This document shows, in pieces, positions 43,746-52,293 of a DNA stretch of 64,000 nucleotides. The DNA is taken from assembly GCA_016185275.1 (NCBI GenBank), contig JACPNX010000023.1:124001-188000 (forward strand), given 5' to 3'. Below the pieces are notes generated by a model. The model made no database searches and was not told the DNA's origin. It saw nothing but the letters and a program-made list of their open reading frames with translations. Origin of the DNA: Actinomycetota bacterium (GTDB taxonomy: Bacteria > Actinomycetota > Acidimicrobiia > Acidimicrobiales > Iamiaceae). The first letter of the stretch is position 1. Each line of letters opens with the position of its first letter. The translations under genes were made by a program, and so were the position numbers.

Positions 43746-44395
43746 GCGGTGGGCCCTGGGTCGGCGCCTGGGATCGGCAGGTTCGTGCCCGTCAGACGTA
43801 GATCGGTGCGGCGCTGGTTCCCGCGGCCGTGCCCGGGGCCGGCCAGGGCGTCGGCGAGGGCCGCGCGTCCCCGGGCGATGCGAGACCTGACCGTGCCGGG
43901 GGGGATGGCGAGCACCTCTGCGATCTCTGCGTAGTCGAGGCGGCAGACGTCCCGGAGGATGACGGCTACCCGGAAGCTCTCGGGCAGCGAAGCGAGAGCG
44001 GCATCGAGGTCGACCCGGTCCGCGATCACGTCGTCCACGGGGCGGGCCGCCGAGGGCGTGACCTGCGCCGCGGCACGCGGTTCGTCGAGGTCGTCGGGAA
44101 GGGGGTCGGCCGCCCGCCGCCGCCGGCGGCGAAGGTCGTCGAGGCACGCGTTGGTGGCGACGCGGTAGGCCCACGTGGTGAAGCTCGACCGCCGGTCGAA
44201 GGCCGGCAGCCCGCGCACGATGGCGATCAGCGCCTCCTGCGTCGCGTCGAGGGCGTCGGTGTCGTTGCCCGCGATCCGCCGGCACACGGCGTACAGCAGG
44301 GTCTGGTGGCGGCGCAGCAACGTCTCGAGAGCAGCCCGGTCACCGGTCTGTGCGGCCGCGACGAGCTCGGCGTCGGGGTCGGCGTCGATGGGCAT
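43742..44395 (-). CDS. ECF-type sigma factor (SigM position)
   Basis: This encodes 217 residues. Region 2 (QTLLYAVCRRIAGNDTDALD, then ATQEALIAIVRGLPAFDRRSS) and region 4 (SLPESFRVAVILRDVCRLDY, then AEIAEVLAIPPGTVRSRIARGR) are clear, without region 1 or 3. The stop overlaps the anti-sigma start. Its place before anti-sigma and trxB matches mycobacterial sigM, linked to envelope and thiol stress. Confidence 0.88.
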   Translation of the reverse strand: MPIDADPDAELVAAAQTGDRAALETLLRRHQTLLYAVCRRIAGNDTDALDATQEALIAIVRGLPAFDRRSSFTTWAYRVATNACLDDLRRRRRRAADPLPDDLDEPRAAAQVTPSAARPVDDVIADRVDLDAALASLPESFRVAVILRDVCRLDYAEIAEVLAIPPGTVRSRIARGRAALADALAGPGHGRGNQRRTDLRLTGTNLPIPGADPGPTA

Positions 44396-44443
44396 GACAG
44401 TACCGTTGGCGGCGCGCCCCGCCCGGTGTGGCCTTGCCCGCGC

Positions 44444-45985
44444 TCAGGAGAGGGTCACTTCCTCGATCCGCACCTCATGGTCTGGCCCGGTGCGGGTGAT
44501 CCAGATCAGCAGCGCTCCCAGATCACGGTCGACCGGGACGGTCATGGTGCCGCCCGGCGCGACCCGGACCGGGGTGATCGGCTGCGCCCAGCCTGGCAGG
44601 CCGGGCGGCGCCGCCCCCGTGTCGGCGGTGCCGTAGAGCGAGAAGGACCACCCGGGGGTCGACGACGTCATGCGCACGGTGTTGACCCTGCCCGTGGCCC
44701 GCAGCCGGATCACGAGTCCGACGCCCGGCTTGAGGTTCGTGATGTCGGTGTCGCGGTACCGCTCGGTGGTCCATGCGGTCCGGTTGTTGCCGTCCACGGC
44801 CAGGCGGGCCTCAGCGTTGTGCTCCTGGCCGGGAGCCGGCTTGCCGTACGGGTCGTAGGCGGCGGCGCCGGCGATCGACACGGACGCCTGGGCGACGTTG
44901 CGGTCTCGACCCGCGGTCGACAGGAGGGTGGCGAGGACGAGCGCGCCAGCGACGACGAGCGCACCGACGAGCACCGGCAGCCGGCGCCGGCGCGTGCGGC
45001 GTCGGTGTGGCGCCGGCGGACCCTGGTGGCTGGCATCCGGGTCGGCGCTCGCGTCGCCGGACGGGCCACGGGCCGATCGGCCGGCGCCGGGATCCTCCCC
45101 GGCGTCGCCGGTCCGCGCGAAGGGAACCGGTCCCGCTGGCCCGACGTGGCGCGTCGCCTCCAGCGAGGTGTCCGCAGCCAGCAGGGCGGTGCGCACATTG
45201 GCGGCGGTGGGCGGCCGATCGCCCGGATACCGCTCGAGGCAGCGGGTCACGATCGAGTCGAGTGACGCCGACAGCTCGGGCCGAACCGAGCGCAGCGGGC
45301 GCGGCGGACGATGCAGGCGCGCCAGCGCGGTTGCCGTCTCCGAGTCACCGGTGAACGGCGGCTCGCCGGTGAGTGCCTCGTAGAGGACCACGCCGAGGGC
45401 GTAGACGTCGGTCCGGGCATCGACCGTCGCGCCTTCGACCTGTTCGGGAGCGAGGTACTTCGCGGTGCCCAGCATCGACCGTTCGGTCGTCAGGTCAGCT
45501 CCTTCGGTCGCCTTCGCGATGCCGAAGTCGGTGACCAGCACGCGCCCCTCGTCGGACAGCAGGATGTTGGCCGGCTTGACGTCGCGGTGGATGATGCCGG
45601 CGGTGTGGGCGTGGTCGAGCGCGGCGGCGACCTGCGCTCCGACGGCCACGACGTCGTCCGGGTCCAACCGTCTCCGACGGTCGAGGTGGCGACGGAGCGT
45701 CGTTCCCCGGACGAGCTCCATGACGATGGCGTCGATTCCGCCCTCACTGCACGTGTCGTAGACCGACACGATTGCCGGGTGGGACAGGCGGGCGGCGTTG
45801 ATGGCTTCGGCGCGGAACCGGGCGACAAAGCCCTCGTCGGCGGCCAGGTTGGCGTGCAGGACCTTGACCGCGACCGGCCGGGTGAGCGTCTCGTCGAGGG
45901 CCTCCCACACCTGGGCCATGCCCCCGGACGCGATGGGCGCCCGCAGGCGGTACCGCCCGCCGATCAGCGCGCCTGCGCCCACCAT
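44444..45985 (-). CDS. Membrane Ser/Thr protein kinase with discoidin-like exported domain
   Basis: This encodes 513 residues from the ATG at 45985. The kinase domain is intact: glycine loop IASGGMAQVW, Lys41 in VAVKVL, HRDVKPANILL, VTDFGIAK and YLAPEQ. A basic juxtamembrane stretch precedes one membrane helix (about 370-390). The exported part has AYDPYGKPAPGQEHNAEARL followed by an AVDGNNRTAWTTERY stretch, the discoidin-like domain found at the C-terminus of mycobacterial MviN/MurJ-kinase fusions. There it is joined to MurJ and the kinase is degenerate; here it is a stand-alone, apparently active kinase. It is next to the SigM-like pair. Confidence 0.88.
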   Translation of the reverse strand: MVGAGALIGGRYRLRAPIASGGMAQVWEALDETLTRPVAVKVLHANLAADEGFVARFRAEAINAARLSHPAIVSVYDTCSEGGIDAIVMELVRGTTLRRHLDRRRRLDPDDVVAVGAQVAAALDHAHTAGIIHRDVKPANILLSDEGRVLVTDFGIAKATEGADLTTERSMLGTAKYLAPEQVEGATVDARTDVYALGVVLYEALTGEPPFTGDSETATALARLHRPPRPLRSVRPELSASLDSIVTRCLERYPGDRPPTAANVRTALLAADTSLEATRHVGPAGPVPFARTGDAGEDPGAGRSARGPSGDASADPDASHQGPPAPHRRRTRRRRLPVLVGALVVAGALVLATLLSTAGRDRNVAQASVSIAGAAAYDPYGKPAPGQEHNAEARLAVDGNNRTAWTTERYRDTDITNLKPGVGLVIRLRATGRVNTVRMTSSTPGWSFSLYGTADTGAAPPGLPGWAQPITPVRVAPGGTMTVPVDRDLGALLIWITRTGPDHEVRIEEVTLS

Positions 45986-46040
45986 CGGAGCGACCGTACG
46001 CCACACGAACGAGTGGCGGGCTCCGGTCGCTCCGGTCCGG

Positions 46041-46883
46041 TCAGGCAGGGTCCTGCCAGGTGAGCCCGATGATGCGGGGTCCCCCATGGGTGCCGATGAC
46101 CGGGCCGATCGGAGTCACGGTGATCTGGTCCCGGGGGTGGCGCTCGGCGATCAGGTCGAGGAACTCGTCGAGATCGGGCGCGAAGCCGTGCACGACGGCG
46201 AGGCGCTCGACGGCGCTCTGCTCGAACAGCCGGTCCCGCAGCCACCGCAGCGCCTTGCCGCGGGTGCGTTGCTTGCCCGCCTCCTTTACCTCGCCGGTCG
46301 AGAGGTCGACCAGCGGTTTGATGGACAGCATGCCCCCCAACAAGGCCTGCGCGTTCCCGATGCGACCGCCCTTCTTGAGGTTCTCGAGCGTGTCGAGGGC
46401 ACCCACGACGTGGGTTCGTGCCCGCTCGGCCTCCACCCGGGCGACGACCTCGTCCGCGCTCGCGCCGGCCTCGGCCGCTTCGGCGGCGGAGACCACGAGG
46501 CTGCCGAGGCCCATCGTGATCGACTTCGAGTCGAGGACGCGCACGTCGAGATCGCCCTGGAGCTCGCGGGCGGCGTTCTCTGCCGACTGCATCGTGGCCG
46601 ACAGAGCGGCCGAGAGGTTGATGCACACGACCGCATCTGCTCCGTCGGCAGCTGCCTTGTGGAAGGCCTCCGCGAACCGGCCGGGAGCAGGTGCGGCCGT
46701 CGACGGCAGGGTCGGGCTCGTGGCCATCCGGTCGTAGAACTCCTGCACCGACAGCTGCTCGCGGTCCACCAGCTCCTCGTCGCCGAAGCGAATGGCGAGC
46801 GGAACGATCTCGATCCGGTGCGCTCGGACCAGGTCCTCGGGCAGATCGCAGGCGCTGTCGGTGACGATCCGGACTCCGGCCAT
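46041..46883 (-). CDS. DegV family fatty-acid-binding protein
   Basis: This encodes 280 residues, ATG at 46883 behind GGAGGAA. It begins VRIVTDSACDLPEDL; KSITMGLGSLVVSAAEAA and NLKKGGRIGNAQALLG follow, the DegV/FakB signature. These proteins hold a fatty acid for FakA kinase. It occupies the spot where mycobacteria have murJ. No fakA-like gene is visible nearby. Confidence 0.9.
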   Translation of the reverse strand: MAGVRIVTDSACDLPEDLVRAHRIEIVPLAIRFGDEELVDREQLSVQEFYDRMATSPTLPSTAAPAPGRFAEAFHKAAADGADAVVCINLSAALSATMQSAENAARELQGDLDVRVLDSKSITMGLGSLVVSAAEAAEAGASADEVVARVEAERARTHVVGALDTLENLKKGGRIGNAQALLGGMLSIKPLVDLSTGEVKEAGKQRTRGKALRWLRDRLFEQSAVERLAVVHGFAPDLDEFLDLIAERHPRDQITVTPIGPVIGTHGGPRIIGLTWQDPA

Positions 46884-46983
46884 GCGTGTTCCTCCGGTGG
46901 CGGTGCGGGCGGCCGCAGCCGCCCGGTGCGGGACCTGCTGTGACCCTGCCCCGCTCGGGAGCGTTACGTGCCGGTCAGGACGG

Positions 46984-49179
46984 CTACCGGCCGGCCGGGA
47001 TCTCTGCGGCGGCCGGGCCGGTCCCCGCGGGCGCCGCCCGAGGCTCCCCGTCGCCGCCGGTCGGTGCCTGCGGGCCGGCTCGGCGGGTCCGCCGGCTGCG
47101 GCGCCAGTGCCGGGCCCACCACAGCAACAGGAAGAGCAGGGCCCCGATCGACAGCGCGGCACCCAGGCCGGACACCGCCGTGGAGCGGACCGTGTACCGG
47201 GTGGTGGCCAGCACGATCCCGCCGTCGGGTGAGGTCACCCGCACGAGCAGCGGAGACGTACCGGGGCTTCGGGCTCTGACCCGGATGCGGAACCGCTGGG
47301 TACCCGGCTCCAACCGCTCGGAGACGGTCGCGCCCAGCGGGAACTCGAGACGTGACCCCGCCTCGAGGGTGACGACCACGTCGATGGGTCGGCTCAGGCG
47401 GTTGCGAACGACGACAGGCAGGTCGGTGTCGCGGGCGGTCAGGGTGACGGTCTGGCGGGCCGGAGCGTCGATGGCAGCGGTCCGCCGCCCGATGGCTGCG
47501 AGCACGGCCGCGGGGTACGCCAGGCGCTGAGCCGGCCGGAGGTCGTCGGCCGCCGAGACATCCAGGCGCTGGTCGAGAGCCGCCGGCAGCGGATCTGCCT
47601 TCGGGAGCAGGGAGGCGAACGAGGCAACCTGGCGCCGCGCCGCCTGGACGGAGGCGGGGTAGCCGTCGAGGTCGTTGCCGGATGGTCGTGGTCTGCGGGC
47701 TCCTTCGGAGCGCAGGCCATCGAACAGCCCGGCCAGGGTGGTCGGCCGTACGACCCGGCCGCCGGCGGTCAAGCCGGCCAGGACGGCCTCGAGATCGGGC
47801 CCTGCGACCTGCCAGTCGGGGCCCGGCGCGACGACCACACCCCGGGCCGCACCGGGGTCGCTCTGCCAGATCGTCACCAGATCGGCCAGTAGACGATGGG
47901 CGGCCAGGACCGGATCGGCCCGCTGGGTCAGCAGTGCTCCTTCGCTGCTGTCGATCACGACCAGAGGTGTCGCCAGGCCGGTTTCCACGGAGTAGGGCAG
48001 CCGAGCGGGCGGGGCGCCGCCGGTGGAGCGGCTGTCAGGACTGGTTGCCCCCGGGTCCGCGACGACCTGGTCCACCCCGGTGAGGCGCATGAGGCGGGCG
48101 GCGTCGCGTGTCAGCGGCCCACGCAGCAGGAAGGTCCGCCCGTCCGGCCGCTTCAGTCGCGCCGTCAGCGCCGCGGTGCCGCGATCGCGCAAGCGCGTGA
48201 GCTCCTCGGAGAGGCCCGCGTCCACCCAGTCGCTGAGGCGGACGTCGACGTACGGCTCCGCGATGAGCTGCCGTCCCGCCAGCGCGCGGCGGAGGCTGTC
48301 GAGGGCCGACGCCGCATCGCCGCCCTGGCGGGCGAGCGCGTCGACGGTCTCGGGAGTGGCGGCCACGGAGACCGGCACGCTGGGGTGCGCTCGCAGCGCG
48401 AGGGCGGTGGCGGCCACGGACCGCACGACCCGCGCCGGCAGCCGCGACGTCGCGCCGCCGGGCGACGTGGTGGGCGGCGCGTGGACCGGCACCACGAGGG
48501 CGACGCGGAGCGGGGCCACTTCGGCGTCCGGCGCAGGCAACCGGACGAGATGGGTGACGATCTGGTTCAGGCTGCTGCCCTTGGCGTCGACCAGATCGAC
48601 GGCGAGGGGGTAGGCCCCCGCGCCACCCAGACCCCTGGACAGGCCGAGGTTTCCGGGACCGGTCACGTTGTGCGACAGGAGCCCGACGGTAAGGGTCGCC
48701 CGCTTCGTGCCGGCGCCGGCGTTGTTGTTGCCCGCGCTCGCCGGGAGGAGGTCGAGGGCAACCGGCGGCACTGAGGCGAGGCTCTCGCCGAGGTCGGCGC
48801 CGAACAAGGTCCGGAGGAAGGTGGGTTGGTCCTCGACCCGCTGGTACAGCCGAGCCTGGATCCGTGCGCCCCGGGGAGCGCCGGTCACGTCGAGGACGAG
48901 ACGGAAGACGCCGTCGCGGGCGACCCAGGCCGACTGCTCGACGACGCGAAGCCCCGGCCGCGGGGTCGGGCTCGCAGTCGCGGCCCGAGGGTTCGCTCGG
49001 GCGGCGGGGGCCGGGACCGCTCCGGCCACTCCGACTGCTCCTGCGGCGGCCGCGGCTCCCGGCAGCGTGGAGGGCTGCGGTGCGGACGTGAGTGCGAGCG
49101 ACGCAGCCAGGGCCGCCAGCAGCGACCGCGCGCACCGCCGCCGCCGGACCACGGCCCGGGGCCCCCGGTGTGCCGTCAT
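46984..49179 (-). CDS. DUF6049 secreted/membrane protein (Rv3909-like position)
   Basis: This encodes 731 residues. An Arg-rich start followed by SLLAALAASLALTSAP indicates a signal peptide. A beta-rich exported region spans most of the protein. One C-terminal membrane helix (GAALSIGALLFLLLWWA) lies near residue 680, with a cytoplasmic Pro/Gly tail. Synteny with Rv3909, upstream of the murJ/sigM block in mycobacteria, supports DUF6049. Function unknown; peptidoglycan-related transport is a guess. Its start overlaps the GNAT stop by ATGA. Confidence 0.75.
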   Translation of the reverse strand: MTAHRGPRAVVRRRRCARSLLAALAASLALTSAPQPSTLPGAAAAAGAVGVAGAVPAPAARANPRAATASPTPRPGLRVVEQSAWVARDGVFRLVLDVTGAPRGARIQARLYQRVEDQPTFLRTLFGADLGESLASVPPVALDLLPASAGNNNAGAGTKRATLTVGLLSHNVTGPGNLGLSRGLGGAGAYPLAVDLVDAKGSSLNQIVTHLVRLPAPDAEVAPLRVALVVPVHAPPTTSPGGATSRLPARVVRSVAATALALRAHPSVPVSVAATPETVDALARQGGDAASALDSLRRALAGRQLIAEPYVDVRLSDWVDAGLSEELTRLRDRGTAALTARLKRPDGRTFLLRGPLTRDAARLMRLTGVDQVVADPGATSPDSRSTGGAPPARLPYSVETGLATPLVVIDSSEGALLTQRADPVLAAHRLLADLVTIWQSDPGAARGVVVAPGPDWQVAGPDLEAVLAGLTAGGRVVRPTTLAGLFDGLRSEGARRPRPSGNDLDGYPASVQAARRQVASFASLLPKADPLPAALDQRLDVSAADDLRPAQRLAYPAAVLAAIGRRTAAIDAPARQTVTLTARDTDLPVVVRNRLSRPIDVVVTLEAGSRLEFPLGATVSERLEPGTQRFRIRVRARSPGTSPLLVRVTSPDGGIVLATTRYTVRSTAVSGLGAALSIGALLFLLLWWARHWRRSRRTRRAGPQAPTGGDGEPRAAPAGTGPAAAEIPAGR

Positions 49180-49928
49180 CGGCTTCCACCGACGTCGCGG
49201 GACAGGACCACGAGGCCGTGAGGCAGGTGGCGGAACCCGAGGCGCTCGTAGAGGGCGAGCGCACCGGAGTTGCCGTGTTGGGTGTTGACCAGGGCCTGGG
49301 CGGCACCGTGGCGGCGCAGCCAGCGCAGACCGTCGGCCGCGAGCCCCGCGCCGAGACCCTGGTGGCGGTGGCGAGGGTGCACGGCGAGGCGCTGCAGGTA
49401 GCCGCGCCGCCCCGACCGGCCCGTTATGGCGTAGGCGTGGATCGCCTCCCCGGCGACGACCCTGAACCGGGCCGCCGGGGTGGCCCGGATGGCGTCGTCC
49501 AACCCCGGGGCGTCGAGCCACCAGAACTCGTCGAACGCCAGTCGGTCCAGGGCGAGGACGTCCACGCGATCGCCGCGCCGGCCTCGCCGGTGCCCAGGTG
49601 CGGACGCGCGGGGAACGTCGACGAGGTCGTGCGCCAGCAGGTGCAGCCGCTCGCGCAGCTCGAAGCCCGCCCGCTCGAACGGCTCGCGCTCGGGCGGAGC
49701 GAGGGCGCCGGTGACGACCCGCCGCACGCCTCGGTCGCCGAGGTCGTCGACGCATCGGCGCACCACCTCGGCCGTCGGCAGAGGCGCGCCGGGCAGCGGG
49801 GCCACCAGGGCCACGGCCGCGTCTCCCCTCCACGGAACGATGCGGAGCCGGGCGGCACCGGGTCGCAGAAGGGAACCGCCGGTCACGGCCGGCGACCGGA
49901 GCAACGGGGCAGGAGCACTCGACGCCAC
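49176..49928 (-). CDS. GNAT acetyltransferase
   Basis: This encodes 250 residues from GTG at 49928; the start is uncertain because the frame is open further up. The C-terminal half is a GNAT fold with acetyl-CoA-binding VHPRHRHQGLGAGLAADGL and the NSGALALYERLGFRHLPHG beta4-beta5 region. The N-terminal 120 residues may be a degenerate second GNAT. The substrate is unknown. It is coupled to DUF6049 by ATGA, so possibly one envelope function. Confidence 0.8.
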   Translation of the reverse strand: MASSAPAPLLRSPAVTGGSLLRPGAARLRIVPWRGDAAVALVAPLPGAPLPTAEVVRRCVDDLGDRGVRRVVTGALAPPEREPFERAGFELRERLHLLAHDLVDVPRASAPGHRRGRRGDRVDVLALDRLAFDEFWWLDAPGLDDAIRATPAARFRVVAGEAIHAYAITGRSGRRGYLQRLAVHPRHRHQGLGAGLAADGLRWLRRHGAAQALVNTQHGNSGALALYERLGFRHLPHGLVVLSRDVGGSR

Positions 49929-50053
49929 GATACGGCCGGGCCGCGCATCGCTGGGGCCGGGTGGCGCGACGACGGGTGCCCGGTGGGCGGGCGCGTCGCG
50001 GGCAGGCGTCGGGGCCGGATCGTCGCGCCGGGCCACCGCTAGCCTCCGGCCCG

Positions 50054-51067
50054 GTGACCCTGCTCTACCTGACCGACCCACGGTTCCTGGACCACGACAC
50101 GGGTCGCGGGCACCCCGAGCGCCCCGCTCGGCTGGGCGCGGTGGCCCAGGGGATCGATGCCGCCGGGTTGCGCGAGGCGATCGTGCCGGCGGAGCCGCGG
50201 CGGGCCACCCGCGACGACTTGGAACGCGTCCATCCGGGCGCGTTCGTGGACGCCATCGAGCGCTTCTGCTCGGCCGGCGGCGGCGCCATCGACCCGGACA
50301 CGCACGCCGGTCCCGGCTCCTTCGAGGCCGCCCTGCTGGCCGCCGGTGCGGGCCTCGAGGCCATCGATCGGCTGGACCGGGGTGAGGCCGACGCCGCCTT
50401 CTGCGCCGTCCGGCCTCCGGGGCACCACGCCACCAGCACACGGGCCATGGGGTTCTGCCTGTTCAACAACGTCGCGGTGTGCGCCGCGGCGCTGGCGGCC
50501 CGAGGCGAGCGCGTCGCCATCGTCGACTACGACGTCCACCACGGCAACGGCACGCAGGCGGTGTTCTGGAAGCGGCCCGACGTCCTGTACGTGTCGTTCC
50601 ACGAGTGGCCGCTGTACCCCGGGACCGGCGGATTGCGCGAGGTGGGCGAGGCGGCGGGGCACGGCACGACGATCAACCTCCCGTTGCCGGCCGGCGCCAC
50701 CGGCGATGTGTACCGAGACGCGGCCGATCGGGTCGTCCTGCCCGCCCTCGCCGACTTCGGCGCGACCTGGCTGCTCGTCTCCGCCGGGTTCGACGCCCAC
50801 CGGGCCGATCCGCTCTCCGGCATGGGCCTCAGCGCAGGTGACTTCGCCGATCTCACCGGCGATCTGCTCGGCGCCGTGGCGCCCGGGCGTCGGATCCTCC
50901 ACCTCGAGGGCGGGTACGACCTCGACAGCCTCGCCCTGTCCTGCGGTGCCGCCATGGCCGTGGCGGCGGGCGAACGGTTCAGGCCCGAAGCACCCACGTC
51001 GGGAGGACCGGGCGGCGACGTTGTGGCCGGCGCGCTCAAGGTCCGGACCGTGGCGGCCGACGGATAG
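50054..51067 (+). CDS. Histone-deacetylase-family (AcuC-like) deacetylase
   Basis: This encodes 337 residues from GTG at 50054. Family motifs: RPPGHHA, GFCLFNNVAV, IVDYDVHHGNGTQAVF (Zn Asp and His), VSAGFDAHRADPL (Zn Asp) and LEGGYDL with the catalytic Tyr. All metal ligands are present, so activity is expected. Substrates in bacteria include acetylated enzymes, polyamines or acetoin-linked AcsA. It is the first of a plus-strand trio with the PilT-like gene and pcnA. Confidence 0.9.
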   Translation: MTLLYLTDPRFLDHDTGRGHPERPARLGAVAQGIDAAGLREAIVPAEPRRATRDDLERVHPGAFVDAIERFCSAGGGAIDPDTHAGPGSFEAALLAAGAGLEAIDRLDRGEADAAFCAVRPPGHHATSTRAMGFCLFNNVAVCAAALAARGERVAIVDYDVHHGNGTQAVFWKRPDVLYVSFHEWPLYPGTGGLREVGEAAGHGTTINLPLPAGATGDVYRDAADRVVLPALADFGATWLLVSAGFDAHRADPLSGMGLSAGDFADLTGDLLGAVAPGRRILHLEGGYDLDSLALSCGAAMAVAAGERFRPEAPTSGGPGGDVVAGALKVRTVAADG

Positions 51068-51106
51068 GGGTGGCGCCCGCTGTCGTAGCACCGCCGGGAG
51101 GATGAC

Positions 51107-52189
51107 GTGGCCCAGCTTTCCCACCTGCTTCATTTCCTCGTGGAGCAGCGAGGCTCCGACCTGATCGTCAAGGTGGGCTCCGTCCCCCACGTTCGCCGCG
51201 ACGGTCGCCTGCACGCGACGAGCATCTCGGCGATGGGGCCGGCCGAGATCGAGGCCCTCGTGGCCGAGCTGATCCCGATCGAGAAGGCCGAGGAGCTGGC
51301 CGAGCGCGGAGAGGCCGACATCGCGCACAGCGTCTCGGGTGTCGGCCGGTTCCGCGTCAACGTGTACCGCCAGCGGGGTTCGCTCGGCATGGCCATCCGC
51401 CGGGTCCTGCCGGGCGCGCCGTCCATCGCCGACCTGAACCTTCCGCCGGTCGTGGAGCGCATCGCATCCGAGGAGCACGGACTGATCCTCGTGACCGGCC
51501 CGGCTTCGTCGGGCAAGACCACGACGGTCTCGGGCATCGTCGACCACATCAACGCCAGCCGGTCGGCGCACATCGTGACGCTCGAGGACCCGATCGAGGT
51601 CCTGCACTCGGACAAGCAGTCGATGGTCAGCCAGCGGGAGCTGGGCAGCGACGCGGCGGATCTGGCCACTTCGCTGCGGCGCGTCGGCCGCCAGGACGCC
51701 GACGTGGTGTACGTGACCGAGGTGAACGACCCGGCGGTCGCGGCCGCCGCTCTCCACGAGGCCGCGGCCGGGCGGCTCGTCATCTCGACCATGACCACCT
51801 TGACCGCCGCCCAGTCCGTCACCCGGTTCGTCGAGTTCTTCCCGCCGCACCAGCAGCGCCAGGCGCGCCGTGAGCTCGGAGCGGTGCTGCGCGGTGTGGT
51901 GACGCAACGGCTGCTCGACCGGGCCGACGGCCGCGGGCGCATCCCCGCGGTGGAGGTGCTGGTCGGAACCCAGAAGGTGATGGACACGCTCATCGCCGGG
52001 ACCGACGAGGAGGCCCTCGAGCAGCTCATCACCGAGGGCGAGTACCACGGCATGCAGTCGTTCGACCAGGCGCTGTTCCAGCTCTACAAGCAGAACCTGA
52101 TCGCGGTGCGCGAGGCGCTGGCCGCGGCGTCCCGACCGGAGGACCTGCGCATCACGCTGGGCCAGGCGGGCTACTCCGCCGCGCACTGA
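51107..52189 (+). CDS. Divergent PilT-like ATPase
   Basis: This encodes 360 residues from GTG behind GGGAGG. It has a PilT N-domain (HFLVEQRGSDLIVKVGSVPH), Walker A GPASSGKTTT, and an Asp box with LEDPIEVLHSDK. Walker B reads VVYVTEVND where PilT has VILVGEMRD. The His box reads STMTTLTA where PilT has GTLHTTSA, so the conserved His is lost. The C-terminal EYHGMQSFDQAL is retained. PilT powers pilus retraction. No other pilus genes are adjacent, so its partner is unknown. It may be a regulatory or alternative member of the GspE superfamily. Confidence 0.8.
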   Translation: MAQLSHLLHFLVEQRGSDLIVKVGSVPHVRRDGRLHATSISAMGPAEIEALVAELIPIEKAEELAERGEADIAHSVSGVGRFRVNVYRQRGSLGMAIRRVLPGAPSIADLNLPPVVERIASEEHGLILVTGPASSGKTTTVSGIVDHINASRSAHIVTLEDPIEVLHSDKQSMVSQRELGSDAADLATSLRRVGRQDADVVYVTEVNDPAVAAAALHEAAAGRLVISTMTTLTAAQSVTRFVEFFPPHQQRQARRELGAVLRGVVTQRLLDRADGRGRIPAVEVLVGTQKVMDTLIAGTDEEALEQLITEGEYHGMQSFDQALFQLYKQNLIAVREALAAASRPEDLRITLGQAGYSAAH

Positions 52190-52293
52190 CGGTCGACGGG
52201 GCCAGCCGAGCGTCGGCAGGAACCGGCTCGGGGACTGCGACCGGCCCGCATCTCGGTGCGTGGCGGGCGGGGTCGCGTCGGTACGTTGGCGGG

